The notes beneath the pieces are model-generated. The model ran no database searches. It was given only the letters and a program-made list of their open reading frames with translations, and was not told the origin of the DNA. The translations under genes and the position numbers were made by a program. Positions 45,901 to 55,526 of a stretch of 64,000 nucleotides of DNA are shown one piece after another. This DNA is from Limibacter armeniacum. GTDB lineage: Bacteria; Bacteroidota; Bacteroidia; Cytophagales; Flammeovirgaceae. The DNA lies in assembly GCF_036880985.1 (NCBI RefSeq), contig NZ_JBAJNO010000001.1, forward strand, positions 62,001-126,000. The letters run 5' to 3'. How positions within the stretch are numbered: the first letter of the stretch is position 1; each line of letters begins with the position of its first letter.

Positions 45901-48900
45901 CTGCAGCGATTTCAAAGCAATTGCAGGATGCAGACTTCCAACTTTCTGTAACGGAGGATGCCAATGTGGCAGTGAGCTATGAGATTATCTCTGATAACAC
46001 AGGAAGTATCATCCTGAGTGGAAATACAGTAAGACTGGGGGATACTGACGGTACAGCTCAGATTCGAGCGACGGTGGTAGAGCCTTATTACGCGCAGAAG
46101 GAAGGAACGATCGAGCTTACTTTAACTAAGAAAGATCCTCAAGTAAGCTGGAATCCGGCAGATATTGAGTACAATACCAACTATGGGGCTGATCAGTTTA
46201 ATGCAGAAGCAGCAGTAGAAGGAACTTTTACCTATGGTTACTATTGTGACTATATGGAGACTCCGCTGGATGCCTATTGTTCACTGGATGACAACTATAC
46301 AGAAACCAAGGGGATTGGTACATCCATAGGACTGAGAGTGATCTTCACGCCAGCAGATACTGATTTGTATCAGACCATCACCATTGAAAAAAATATTGCG
46401 GTAGCTCCGATTAACTTGGTGCTGAAGGCAGAGAATGTGGTGGTGTTTTCTGGCGAGCCTGAGCCATCTCTTACTTATACGATTCAGAGTGGCTACTTGG
46501 TAGCTGGGGATCATGTGATTTACCTGCCACTTACTCGTGAAGCAGGAACGGCAGCAGGTACGTATGCAATCATAGCAGACAATAGCTCAACATTATATTG
46601 TAATTCTAATGTTCCGACGGTTTATAGAGGATCTTTGGAAGATCGTTATTTCTGTGATCCAGCGGGTAACTATAATATTACCTTTATTCCAGGCACTTAT
46701 ACTATTATAGACCGTTATCCGGTAACTATTAGCTTTAATTCGACAGAGTTAAATACTAATTATGATGCTGCGGCACATGTAGTAAACATTGCAAGTATTA
46801 CCAAAGATCAGGATGGCAGTACAGTATCTCCATCGGTAACTGTAACTTATGAGGGAACGAACGGAACTGTATACGCTAACAGTACGACACCTCCAGCAAA
46901 GGTGGGTGAATATCTGGTAACAGCGGCTGTAGATGCATCAGACCCTACCTATGCAGGTAGCACCACTGCAATCCTGACCATTGCACCAGTTGCGTTGACA
47001 GTCACGGCAAATAACCGTAGCATCACTTATGGGCAAGATGTAAACACTGGAAATACGGTCACTTTCTCAGGGTTTGTAGGAACAGATACAGAAGCTGACT
47101 TGGGTGGAAGCCTTGCTTTCAATGCTATTGCAGCAACGAATGTAGGTAACTATGAAGATGTTATTATTCCTTCTGGTTTATCCAGTGATAATTATACAAT
47201 CGGTTATGTTGCTGGTGATCTTTCGATTACAACAAAGTCAATTACTGTAACAGCAGAGGCAGCAGGTAAAACTTACGGAGAGGCAGATCCGGCACTGACG
47301 ATTCAGCTTACGGAAGGCTCGCTGGAAGATGGCGATGTGATAACGGGTAACCCATCAAGAGTAGCAGGTGAAAATGTTGGCACATATGCGATAGAGTTGG
47401 GAACTGTATCAGTAGGTGATAACTATACGCTAAGCTTCGTGGGTAATGATTTCACTATTGTTAAGGCAGCATTGACCATTGCAGCCAATGATTATACGAA
47501 TACCTATGGAGATGGCATCACAGATTTGCCTTTTACAGTAAGTTATAATGGTTTTGTGAATGGAGACAGTGAAACTAACTTGGATGGAACACTGACATTC
47601 GCAGCCATTATAGATAAGAATGCAGGTGTTCAGACAGGTGTTATTGTGCCATCAGGACTAAGCAGCAATAATTATGACATCACGTATGAGAATGCGGATC
47701 TGACCATTGAGAAGGCGACCCTATCAGTCAACTTCTTCCCGATCACTTCGGAATATGGTTATGTGTATTATAAGGCAGAATATGGGGTAGACTGGAATAT
47801 GACAGGTTTTATGTATGGAGAAGATACAACAGATCTGGAAACACCTTATGACTATCCGTTTCCGAAGTACACAACAGCGCAGATGAACAATGGATCGGTG
47901 ATGTACGAGGTGGGTAACCATGCAAATGGAGTGAAATGGATTTATTTTAATACCTGGACAACGAATAACTATGAGATGGTAAGAGCAAGTGGCCCCTATG
48001 CCCTGACAGTAGTACCGCATCCTATTACGGTAACTGCCAATGCTCAGACAAAAGTGTCAGGTGATACAGATCCATCATTGACTTACAATTATACGCTATC
48101 GTATGGACCATCCAATGAACATCATCCTGATGCTAGCTATTTGGATGTTTCAATAATTCCTTCCTTTACAGGAAATCTGAGCTGGGATTCTACCAATAAT
48201 GTAGGTGTATATCCTATTGATCAGCATACATTGGCGATGAACAGCAACTGGGATGTGACTTTTGTCTCCAATACGGTTACCGTAACCAAGAAGCCAATCA
48301 CCGTGACGGCAGTGGCTCAGAACAAGGTATATGGTGATGCAGATCCTGCACTTACTTACTCAATCACGAGTGGGAGCTTGAATGCAGGGGATACCTTTAC
48401 GGGTAGCTTGTCAAGAGCAGCAGGTGAGAATGCAGGTACTTATGCCATCTCACAAGGTACTTTGAGTGCTGGCGACAATTATACGCTAACGTTTGTAGAG
48501 GCAGACTTGACGATTGGTCAGAGAGCGATTGAAATCACAGCTGATGTTGGAAGCAAAACATATGGCGATGCCGATCCGGCATTGACTTACCAGATCACTT
48601 CAGGCGCACTGGTTAACAGCGATTCGTTTGCAGGTGGATTGTCAAGAGCAGCGGGTGAGAATGCAGGAACCTATGCGATCAATCTTGGAACCTTGTCAGC
48701 AGGCAGCAACTACAATATGAGTTATGTGCCAAGCAGCTTGACAATTGGCAAGAGGTCAATCGAGGTGACAGCAACGGCAAAAAGCAAAACATATGGCGAC
48801 GCTGATCCTTCACTGACTTACCAAATCACATCAGGCGCGCTGGTTAACAGTGATTCGTTTGCAGGTAGTTTGTCAAGAGTATCGGGAGAGAATGCCGGAA

Positions 48901-51900
48901 CCTATGCGATCAATCTTGGAACCTTGTCAGCAGGCAGCAACTACAATATGAGTTATGTGCCAAACAACCTGACAATTGGCAAGAGGTCAATCGAGGTGAC
49001 AGCAACAGCACAAAGCAAGACTTATGGTGATGCCGATCCTTCACTGACTTACCAAATCACATCAGGCGCGCTGGTTAACAGTGATTCGTTTGCAGGTAGT
49101 TTGTCAAGAGTATCGGGAGAGAATGCCGGAACCTATGCGATCAACCTAGGAACCCTTTCAGCAGGTGGTAACTACAATATGAGTTATGTGCCAAGCAGCT
49201 TGATAATTGGCAAGAGGTCAATCGAGGTGACAGCAGTTGCTCAAAGCAAGATTTACGGTGATGTCGATCCATCTTTGACTTACCAAATCACATCAGGCGC
49301 GCTGGTTAACAGTGATTCGTTTGCAGGTAGTTTGTCAAGAGTATCGGGAGAGAATGCCGGAACCTATGCGATCAACCTAGGAACCCTTTCAGCAGGTGGT
49401 AACTACAATATGAGTTATGAGCCAAACAGCTTGACTATTGGCAAGAGGTCAATCGAGGTGACAGCAAGAGAACAAAGCAAGACTTACGGCGATGCCGATC
49501 CGTCTTTGACTTACGAAGTTACCTTAGGTACACTAGTTGCTGGCGATGCGATTTCAGGTAGTCTGTCAAGAGTATCAGGGGAGAATGCAGGAACTTATGC
49601 GATCAATCTTGGAAGCTTGTCAGCAGGTGGTAACTATAATATGAGTTATGTGTCAAGCAGCTTGACTATTGGCAAGAGGTCAATCGAGGTGACAGCAATT
49701 GCTAAAAACAAGACTTACGGCGATACTGATCCTTCTTTGACTTATCAGGTTACTTCCGGTTCATTGGTGGCAGGAGATGCCTTAACAGGTAGCCTGACAA
49801 GAGTTGTAGGAGAAGATGTTGGGAATTATACGATTGAGCAGGGAACTGTTGCAGTAAACAGTAATTACGATCTAAGTTTCGTTTCCAATCAACTGAGTAT
49901 CGGCAAAAGAGCAATTGAAGTGACAGCCAATGACCAAAGCAAGTTTGTAGGTGCTACGGATCCTTCATTGACTTACACAATCACTCAAGGCAATCTGGTA
50001 TTCTCAGATATATTGGGTGGTGAACTCTCAAGAGTGACAGGAGAAGGCATTGGCAATTATGCGATTAATCAGGGAACACTGTCTGCAAGTTCAAACTATG
50101 ACTTGACTTTTGTACCGGGTACATTGACCATTACTGACCTGATTCCTCAGACCATCACATTTGCGCCATTGGCAGCAGTGACATATGGCGACAGTCAATT
50201 TATGCTGACTGCAACAGGAGGTGATTCAGGCAATCCTATCACATTTACAAGTATGGATAACAGTATTGCACAGGTAAGTGGCACTACAGTGACTATCCTA
50301 AGGGCAGGAACGGTGAATATCAAAGCTTCGCAGGCCGGAAATGCAACTTATGCAGCAGCAGCGGATGTGATTCAGCCATTGACTGTCAGCAAAAGAAGCA
50401 TTGAAGTAACAGCCGATGCGGCAGGCAAGACCTATGGTGATACCGATCCAACTTTTACATATCAGGTCACTTCTGGTTCACTGGTAGCAGGTGATGCAAT
50501 TTCAGGATCATTGTCGAGAGTGTCGGGTGAGAACATTGGAGAGTATGCCATCGAGTTAGGAACTGTAACAGCTGGAGATAACTATACAGTTAGCTTTGTC
50601 TCGAATGACTTGACAATTGGTCAAAGAGCAATAGAAATCACAGCCGATGCGGCAAGTAAGACTTATGGTGATATTGACCCAACTTTCACTTATCAGGTCA
50701 CTTCTGGTTCATTGGTAATGGGCGATGCATTTAGCGGTACACTTTCAAGAGTGTCAGGTGAAGATGCTGGAACTTACCAAATCGGACAAGGGACAGTTAC
50801 TGTTGGAGCCAACTATGCACTCAGCTTTGTCTCAAATGACTTGACGATTGGTCAAAGAGCGATAGAGATCACAGCCGATGCTGCAAACAAAACATATGGT
50901 GATATTGATCCAACTTTTACATATCAGGTCACTTCCGGCTCACTGGTAGCAGGAGATGCAATTTCAGGAACACTTTCAAGAGTGTCAGGAGAAGATGTTG
51001 GTACTTACCAGATCGGACAAGGGACAGTTAATGCTGGAGCCAACTATGTATTAAGCTTTGTTTCAAATGATTTGACAATTGGTCAAAGAGCGATAGAGAT
51101 CACAGCAGATGCTTCAGGCAAAACATATGGTGATCCAGACCCAACCTTCACCTATCAGGTTACAGCGGGTTCACTCATATCAGGTGATTCATTCAGCGGT
51201 ACACTCTCAAGAGTAACGGGTGAAGATACAGGTACTTATGCCTTTAGTCAAGGTACAGTCACAGCAGGTGATAACTACGTAATGACTTTTGTGTCTGATA
51301 ACCTGACCATTGCGCAAAGAGCAATTGAGGTGACAGCAGATGATCAGTTGAAAATGACTGGTCATGACGACCCTGTCTTGACTTATACACTGTCAAGTGG
51401 TGCACTTCAGTTCTCTGATATGCTGTCAGGTAATCTGATAAGGGAAAGCGGTGAGGCGATTGGTAGCTATGCCATCAATCAGGGAACAGTGACAGCAGGG
51501 GCAAACTATGACCTGACTTTCGTTCCAGGTACGATGATCATCACAGACCTGATACCTCAGATTATTACCTTTGAACCTTTGGCAGATGTACAATATGGTG
51601 ATGTGCCATTTACACTGTCAGCTACAGGAGGTGATTCAGGAAATCAGGTAACATTTACAAGCTCTAACGAAAGTGTAGCGACTGTTGAGGGCAATACGGT
51701 AACCATTCATGGTGTGGGAACAGTTAATATTACGGCGTCCCAGTCAGGAAATGATACATATGCAGCAGCGCTAAATGTAACCCGAACATTGACGGTAACA
51801 GTTGGTAGTATTGAAATTACAGCAGATGCAACAAACAAAACGTATGGCGAAGCAGACCCTGAATTGACCTACCAGATTACGTCAGGTAGCTTGGTGGAAG

Positions 51901-53543
51901 GAAATATGCTGTCAGGAAAGTTGACAAGACAAGCAGGTGAGTCTGCAGGAACTTATACCATCATGCAGGGCACCCTTTCAGCAGGGGAGAACTATAGCAT
52001 CAGTTTTGTACAGTCTGACCTCACTATTGAAAAAGCAGTGCTTACAGCTACAGCTATTGATCAAAACAAGACTTACGGTAGTGAGAATCCTTTCTTTGAG
52101 GTGACTTATACAGGTTTTGTAAATAGTGATAACGCTAGTGATATTGACGAAGTGCCAGTTACGGCTACAGTAGCGACTAGCACATCAGACGCAGGAACAT
52201 ATCCGATCACAGTATCAGGTGGTTCGGACAATAACTACAGTTTCAACTATGTAAATGGTACACTGACAATTACCAAAGCCATTCAGAACATCACGTTTGA
52301 ACCTTTGGCAGATGTCAGGCTGAATCAGGAAACAGTATTGTTGAATGCTGCAGCAAGTTCAGGTCTTTCAGTCAGCTTCACGGTAGTATCGGGACCGGCA
52401 ACAGTCTCAGACAATATCCTGACTCTAACGGGCACCGGTCAGGTGACAGTTGCGGCAAACCAGTCCGGAAACGGTAACTACCTGGCTGCTGAGGAAGTGG
52501 AGCAAAGCTTTATCATTCAAGAACCAGTGGTGCTAGCACAGTCCATTACTTTTGAGGCAATTCCAGCCAAGACATATGGGAATGATGCCTTCGAATTGGT
52601 GGCAGCAGCTTCTTCAGGGCTGCCGGTAACATTTACGGTAGCTGACCCAACAGTAGCAACGATTGATGGAAACATTGTCACGATTATCGGAGCAGGCACT
52701 ACGCTAATCACTGCATCACAGGAAGGCAATCAATCGTATGCTGCAGCAACACCAGTAACACAGGAGCTGACAGTAAGCAAAGCCCCACAGGCAATTGTGA
52801 TGGAAGGTATTCCAGATCAGGTGTATGGCAGTACGTATCCATTGTATATGCTGACTGATATGGGGCTGCAGGTAAATCTTGAGATTCTATCAGGACCTGT
52901 AGAAATCAGTAACAATGAATTGCATATCATTGGGGTTGGTGAAGTAAGCATCAAGGCGACACAGGAAGGAAATATGAATTACTTCCCAGCAGTGGAAGTA
53001 CTCCTGAACTTCAGTGCCGTGAAAGCTGAGTTGACTGTAACAGCAGATGATTATGTGATAAAAGAAGGTGATGCCATGCCTGCACTTACATACCGTTTTA
53101 ATGGGTTTGTGAATGGTGAGGATGCTTCAGTCATCGATGTTCTGCCAACTGCCACTACGACGGCATCAGAAGAAAATCCGGTTCCGGGTGAGTACCTTAT
53201 TGAACTCTCAGGAGCGGAAGATGATCATTACACTTTCCTTTACGTGGATGGTTTGCTAACGGTGAATGTCATTACAGCGCTGGCAGATGAAATCCTTCAG
53301 GGAGTACAGCTTTATCCGGTACCATTTGAAAAGGAGTTTCAGTTAGTGTTGCCTAGAGGCGCCAAAGGAATATTTGAAATGACGGTAAACGGTACGGATG
53401 GCAGAGAAGTACTGCGCAAGCAGCTAGATGCTTCCAGCCTATCACATACCATTACTGAGATGGGGCATCTGCCTAAAGGCATGTATGTGATACAGCTTAG
53501 TCAGGGTGATGCAATTGAGCGTTACCGTATTATCAAGAAGTAA
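42981..53543 (+). CDS. Giant secreted MBG-repeat protein with type IX secretion sorting domain (main part)
   Basis: Main part of a roughly 3,880-residue surface or secreted protein; 3,520 residues lie in this frame. The order is as follows. Fibronectin-III-like repeats run to about 43830 (GEQVVYAGTSTIPNLTVTGL). Cadherin/Ig-like strands follow (LTKEYGTGSFDLSATS). Next is a propeller-type region with repeated KLYGTT/GVFFSIDTDGS motifs (about 44380-45340). More Ig-like domains follow. Then comes a long array of MBG-type domains (SKTYGDADPSLTYQITSGAL..) from about 46990 to 53270, interrupted by two Big-like domains. The C-terminus is a type A sorting domain (VQLYPVPFEKEFQL ... MYVIQLSQGDAIERYRIIKK), cleaved during T9SS export. 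Adhesion or matrix function is likely but unproven. A terminator follows. Confidence 0.9.
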   Translation: MYVGNSTSPNIRVSGLSEMTQYYFKVYAYKSCGGYYWFEQTGAGGNTTTCGTPSPNTDIYVYPHLLKDTSFTFATHFGFTPNGDGHVVKINTVNSFTDLNATDSALPSANSVYSGRGEQVVLAGNNATLEVTGLSPFTTYYIKAYAYKSCGDGTYYFENTGFTTSTTTCGFDAGLASGAVFGNVTDSNLELKSFSAPTTGSVTGYIIKMNTTKSFTPISESTDPLPTASTAYAGGEQVIYAGTSTIPNLTVTGLSANSTYHFTVYGYSNCGGSNYTFYQQEGYYFVKYNGSNPEPTLVFNDLTKEYGTGSFDLSATSNSNGNITYQIVSDSGGGTSLSGTNNKTVTLGNVGSVVIEATQEPDGSYASTTKRITLTIEKQAPTINFENAVVSISESTYSLSAGSDSDGTITYSIVGANNGHSITGSTLNVTGTAGTITVRASVAAGTNHKADYAEALVTVADVTTTFIHNGVDQIYQINADGTTTSLGTLSGGDYVRAGMVKVGNKLWTVEVTHSTDYYGRIYYYDKTDGTVTVAYNFNGAQGPYPCGLTLYNGKLWGFSYFNSNNRSGIFSIDPTDNTYTYEYEIPETVVPGFTITALTVVGDALYGVSNQGGANSKGTIFKYTPATDTFEVVYNFVNTPIAEELSYINGKLWGGSYDGTNHYIYSITPGLTDIQNYTLDAACASPRLLTNVEGVVYGVASGDNGTNSYGAVFKINTDGSGFTKLKVFSDSGAEHTPDGGLLYSGGKLYGTTTKGGALGKGVFFSIDTDGSNYAVVADLPSSMSNVFIQNGKVLTDVVANVKQNAVISYSNQTMNYLDTLTFAPEYTNETVSYEIISDPNGTNSEIIGDQLIAKGAGTVTVRITAVADDVFNAGTLDFTVTINQLTPSIQVSDLAKVYRGADVSLSATSVATGAFSYQLLTNNTGSAISGNTLTLGIPGEDIIRVTQAADVNYKSTYADFRLTISEAQVSTWNTAAISKQLQDADFQLSVTEDANVAVSYEIISDNTGSIILSGNTVRLGDTDGTAQIRATVVEPYYAQKEGTIELTLTKKDPQVSWNPADIEYNTNYGADQFNAEAAVEGTFTYGYYCDYMETPLDAYCSLDDNYTETKGIGTSIGLRVIFTPADTDLYQTITIEKNIAVAPINLVLKAENVVVFSGEPEPSLTYTIQSGYLVAGDHVIYLPLTREAGTAAGTYAIIADNSSTLYCNSNVPTVYRGSLEDRYFCDPAGNYNITFIPGTYTIIDRYPVTISFNSTELNTNYDAAAHVVNIASITKDQDGSTVSPSVTVTYEGTNGTVYANSTTPPAKVGEYLVTAAVDASDPTYAGSTTAILTIAPVALTVTANNRSITYGQDVNTGNTVTFSGFVGTDTEADLGGSLAFNAIAATNVGNYEDVIIPSGLSSDNYTIGYVAGDLSITTKSITVTAEAAGKTYGEADPALTIQLTEGSLEDGDVITGNPSRVAGENVGTYAIELGTVSVGDNYTLSFVGNDFTIVKAALTIAANDYTNTYGDGITDLPFTVSYNGFVNGDSETNLDGTLTFAAIIDKNAGVQTGVIVPSGLSSNNYDITYENADLTIEKATLSVNFFPITSEYGYVYYKAEYGVDWNMTGFMYGEDTTDLETPYDYPFPKYTTAQMNNGSVMYEVGNHANGVKWIYFNTWTTNNYEMVRASGPYALTVVPHPITVTANAQTKVSGDTDPSLTYNYTLSYGPSNEHHPDASYLDVSIIPSFTGNLSWDSTNNVGVYPIDQHTLAMNSNWDVTFVSNTVTVTKKPITVTAVAQNKVYGDADPALTYSITSGSLNAGDTFTGSLSRAAGENAGTYAISQGTLSAGDNYTLTFVEADLTIGQRAIEITADVGSKTYGDADPALTYQITSGALVNSDSFAGGLSRAAGENAGTYAINLGTLSAGSNYNMSYVPSSLTIGKRSIEVTATAKSKTYGDADPSLTYQITSGALVNSDSFAGSLSRVSGENAGTYAINLGTLSAGSNYNMSYVPNNLTIGKRSIEVTATAQSKTYGDADPSLTYQITSGALVNSDSFAGSLSRVSGENAGTYAINLGTLSAGGNYNMSYVPSSLIIGKRSIEVTAVAQSKIYGDVDPSLTYQITSGALVNSDSFAGSLSRVSGENAGTYAINLGTLSAGGNYNMSYEPNSLTIGKRSIEVTAREQSKTYGDADPSLTYEVTLGTLVAGDAISGSLSRVSGENAGTYAINLGSLSAGGNYNMSYVSSSLTIGKRSIEVTAIAKNKTYGDTDPSLTYQVTSGSLVAGDALTGSLTRVVGEDVGNYTIEQGTVAVNSNYDLSFVSNQLSIGKRAIEVTANDQSKFVGATDPSLTYTITQGNLVFSDILGGELSRVTGEGIGNYAINQGTLSASSNYDLTFVPGTLTITDLIPQTITFAPLAAVTYGDSQFMLTATGGDSGNPITFTSMDNSIAQVSGTTVTILRAGTVNIKASQAGNATYAAAADVIQPLTVSKRSIEVTADAAGKTYGDTDPTFTYQVTSGSLVAGDAISGSLSRVSGENIGEYAIELGTVTAGDNYTVSFVSNDLTIGQRAIEITADAASKTYGDIDPTFTYQVTSGSLVMGDAFSGTLSRVSGEDAGTYQIGQGTVTVGANYALSFVSNDLTIGQRAIEITADAANKTYGDIDPTFTYQVTSGSLVAGDAISGTLSRVSGEDVGTYQIGQGTVNAGANYVLSFVSNDLTIGQRAIEITADASGKTYGDPDPTFTYQVTAGSLISGDSFSGTLSRVTGEDTGTYAFSQGTVTAGDNYVMTFVSDNLTIAQRAIEVTADDQLKMTGHDDPVLTYTLSSGALQFSDMLSGNLIRESGEAIGSYAINQGTVTAGANYDLTFVPGTMIITDLIPQIITFEPLADVQYGDVPFTLSATGGDSGNQVTFTSSNESVATVEGNTVTIHGVGTVNITASQSGNDTYAAALNVTRTLTVTVGSIEITADATNKTYGEADPELTYQITSGSLVEGNMLSGKLTRQAGESAGTYTIMQGTLSAGENYSISFVQSDLTIEKAVLTATAIDQNKTYGSENPFFEVTYTGFVNSDNASDIDEVPVTATVATSTSDAGTYPITVSGGSDNNYSFNYVNGTLTITKAIQNITFEPLADVRLNQETVLLNAAASSGLSVSFTVVSGPATVSDNILTLTGTGQVTVAANQSGNGNYLAAEEVEQSFIIQEPVVLAQSITFEAIPAKTYGNDAFELVAAASSGLPVTFTVADPTVATIDGNIVTIIGAGTTLITASQEGNQSYAAATPVTQELTVSKAPQAIVMEGIPDQVYGSTYPLYMLTDMGLQVNLEILSGPVEISNNELHIIGVGEVSIKATQEGNMNYFPAVEVLLNFSAVKAELTVTADDYVIKEGDAMPALTYRFNGFVNGEDASVIDVLPTATTTASEENPVPGEYLIELSGAEDDHYTFLYVDGLLTVNVITALADEILQGVQLYPVPFEKEFQLVLPRGAKGIFEMTVNGTDGREVLRKQLDASSLSHTITEMGHLPKGMYVIQLSQGDAIERYRIIKK
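48288..50135 (+). repeat. Array of eight 231-bp tandem repeats (MBG domains), block A
   Basis: Repeat starts fall exactly 231 bp (77 codons) apart at 48288, 48519, 48750, 48981, 49212, 49443, 49674 and 49905. Several neighbouring units, especially those at 48750-49442, are almost identical at the DNA level over most of their length, which points to recent expansion or gene conversion. Confidence 0.9.
48981..51800 (+). repeat. 1,410-bp higher-order duplication (five MBG units plus one Big-like unit)
   Basis: Two 255-bp Big-like units (50136-50390 and 51546-51800; LIPQTITFAPLAAVTYGD and LIPQIITFEPLADVQYGD) each follow a diverged MBG unit. Their distance, 1,410 bp, equals five 231-bp units plus one 255-bp unit exactly. 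The segment 48981-50390 therefore appears duplicated as 50391-51800. Confidence 0.75.
50391..51545 (+). repeat. Array of five 231-bp tandem repeats (MBG domains), block B
   Basis: Units start at 50391, 50622, 50853, 51084 and 51315. They share the QRAIEITADA..KTYGD.DPTFTYQVTSGSL pattern. The last unit resembles the last unit of block A (49905) more than its neighbours, which reveals a higher-order duplication. Confidence 0.9.
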
Positions 53544-53574
53544 TTAACCTGGTTATCGTCAGATAGTCAGCTCA

Positions 53575-53624
53575 AAAAAAGAACCTTCAGGGAGAAAACA
53601 ATTTCTCTCAGAAGGTTCTTTTTT
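53575..53624 (+). terminator. Terminator of the giant protein gene
   Basis: A 14-bp perfect stem (53575-53588 with 53611-53624) contains an inner GAGAAA/TTTCTC helix and ends in a T run. It lies 31 bp after the stop codon. Confidence 0.9.
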
Positions 53625-53719
53625 AGGTTCTATTGCATTAATTGGATATTGCTACTTGATCATAACCTTAAAATTCAAGCATATTTAGCACTTCCCAATT
53701 AATGTGACAGAACTAATTC

Positions 53720-54715
53720 TTAAACCTTCACCACCATTTTACCTTTGTTTTTGCCACTGAATAGACCTAGGAATGCCTGCGGGATATTCTCAAAGCCTTC
53801 CACGATAGTTTCCTCATACTTGAGTTTCCCTTCCTGAAGCCAGCCAGCTATGGCTTTGATTGCTTTGGGAAATTGCTGCTTATAGTCGGATATCAGGAAT
53901 CCCTGCATAAGTGCAGTGTTTTTGACTAGGAAGGGCTGTACACTGAGGCCTGTGGGAGGTGACGTTTCATTGTACACGGAAATGGCTCCGCATACGATGA
54001 TACGGGCGTATTTGTTGATGGAGAATAAAACAGCATCAGCAATTTCGCCGCCCACGTTATCGAAATAAATGTCTACACCATCCGGACAGACCTCTGCGAT
54101 GGTCGTTTTCATATTCTTCGTGGTCTTGTAATTGATGCCCGCATCGAATCCGAATTCTCCCTTTAGCATATTAATTTTCTCATCAGTGCCGGCAATACCC
54201 ACCACATGGAGTCCAAGTATTTTACCGATCTGTCCAACGATACTGCCCACCGCACCTGCAGCACCACTAACCACCAGTGATTCTCCCTGCTTGGGTTTTC
54301 CGATTTCCATCAGTCCACAATAAGCAGTCAGGCCTGTGATTCCGAGCACCCCAAGATATGCAGAAAGCGGCGCCTGGTTTGGGTCGACCTTGGTCAGGTC
54401 AGCTCCAGAATGTATTTGTTGCTTTTTCCAAGGGAGCATTCCGGTAACATAGTCATCTTGCTGAAAACCATCGTTTTTGGACTCCTTTACCCGGGCTACA
54501 CAGCCAGATGTAATAGGCTTGTTCAATTCAAATGGTGGTATATAGGACTTAGCGTCATTCATTCGTCCTCGGAGGTATGGATCAACGGATACATATTCCA
54601 GTTCGAGTAGCAGCTGTCCGTCTTCCAGTGACTGAACTTCTTCTTCAATAAATTCGAAATCAGATAGTTGAGGGGTTCCTTGGGGGCGGTTTGCTAGTAG
54701 GATTGTTTGAGACAT
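53720..54715 (-). CDS. MDR-family NADP-dependent oxidoreductase (CurA/leukotriene-B4-dehydrogenase-like)
   Basis: A 331-residue zinc-independent medium-chain reductase. The N-terminus (MSQTILLANRPQGTPQLSDF, then VSVDPYLRGRMND) is typical of the YncB/CurA branch. The Rossmann motif reads VVSGAAGAVGSIVGQIGKILG, followed by VVGIAGTDEKINML and VDIYFDNVGGEI. Members reduce alkenal or alkenone double bonds with NADPH. It stands alone, with a start at 54715 and long noncoding DNA upstream. Confidence 0.93.
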   Translation of the reverse strand: MSQTILLANRPQGTPQLSDFEFIEEEVQSLEDGQLLLELEYVSVDPYLRGRMNDAKSYIPPFELNKPITSGCVARVKESKNDGFQQDDYVTGMLPWKKQQIHSGADLTKVDPNQAPLSAYLGVLGITGLTAYCGLMEIGKPKQGESLVVSGAAGAVGSIVGQIGKILGLHVVGIAGTDEKINMLKGEFGFDAGINYKTTKNMKTTIAEVCPDGVDIYFDNVGGEIADAVLFSINKYARIIVCGAISVYNETSPPTGLSVQPFLVKNTALMQGFLISDYKQQFPKAIKAIAGWLQEGKLKYEETIVEGFENIPQAFLGLFSGKNKGKMVVKV

Positions 54716-54795
54716 GTTGTTTTGGGTTTAATTGAAATTAATTATTCAGTTGTTTTCACTACCATATTGGTTAGCTATTATTTTCCATTTTCCTA

Positions 54796-54873
54796 ATGAA
54801 CAGAAAAAACAAGGAGCTGCTGATTGATTTCTTGAATGAGGTGTACCTGAGGAAGATTAAATTTAAAATCTGA
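54796..54873 (+). pseudogene. Short remnant resembling the N-terminus of a Rpn/PD-(D/E)XK transposase-like protein
   Basis: A 25-codon open frame containing NRKNKELLIDFLNEVY. This recalls the KELLISFLNAIL segment of Rpn-family (PD-(D/E)XK nuclease) proteins. The frame ends after 25 residues and no continuation is seen downstream. It lies 0.65 kb from an insertion sequence in an AT-rich gap, as expected for a decayed mobile gene. The match is short and chance similarity is possible. Confidence 0.3.
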
Positions 54874-55526
54874 CTTGTAAATCAACAGATAAGTTCCCTG
54901 TCAGTATTACTGATTAACCTTAGCATTTTAGGAAATATTTTTTCAATGCGTGCTTAAGGTTGAGAGGTTTATCAATTTACTAAAAGATAAGAAGAGACCT
55001 TAATTTTATCAGGAATCACTGAAAATTCACTTTGACTATTTTCTACACTCTATTTGGTAAGGTAGAAAGGATAGGAATTGAATAAAGCAAATTCCTAGGG
55101 AGATTTTTATTTCAAATCATGATTTAACAATACTCGAAATAAAAACAATAGGATTTAGATAAACATTTTGCTTTAAGTCATATTATCACTGATATTTATA
55201 ATTATATTGTTTAACACAAAAGGAAATTATCCTTTCAATGTTGTTAAATAATAATAACATGATAAGGATTTCATATTTTAATGTGTATTTCCTTTTTAAT
55301 ATACTATTATTTTGTTTTGCATATTGTTAAACTTGACATATTAAAAGAAATCCCAACGAAAAATTAGGATTTCACAATCTCTTTTCATTAAGACCTAAGT
55401 TGTTTAATTATATAAGCTCTAATTTTTTTTAAGTAACTGATGGAAACAAGAAGCTGGTAACTCTATAAAACACTTTTATCCCTTTTAGCAGAATATTTGA
55501 CCATATTCTCTTGGCGTTACTAGTAT
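54874..55526. other. AT-rich noncoding region, 653 bp, left of the insertion sequence
   Basis: No gene is supported. Three small hairpins are visible: AAAGGA/TCCTTT at about 55218-55234, an imperfect 9-bp pair at about 55239-55260, and GAAATCC/GGATTTC at 55347-55373. No T runs follow them, so they are not called as terminators. Confidence 0.4.

Noticed and set aside
48288-51800. Regular direct repeats suggestive of a CRISPR array
   Set aside because: The units are 231 bp and fully coding in one frame (MBG domains), with no alternating repeat/spacer pattern and no cas genes.
55218-55373. Three small hairpins in the AT-rich gap as terminators or RNA
   Set aside because: Stems of 6-9 bp in very AT-rich DNA are expected by chance, and none has a T run or a neighbouring gene end.
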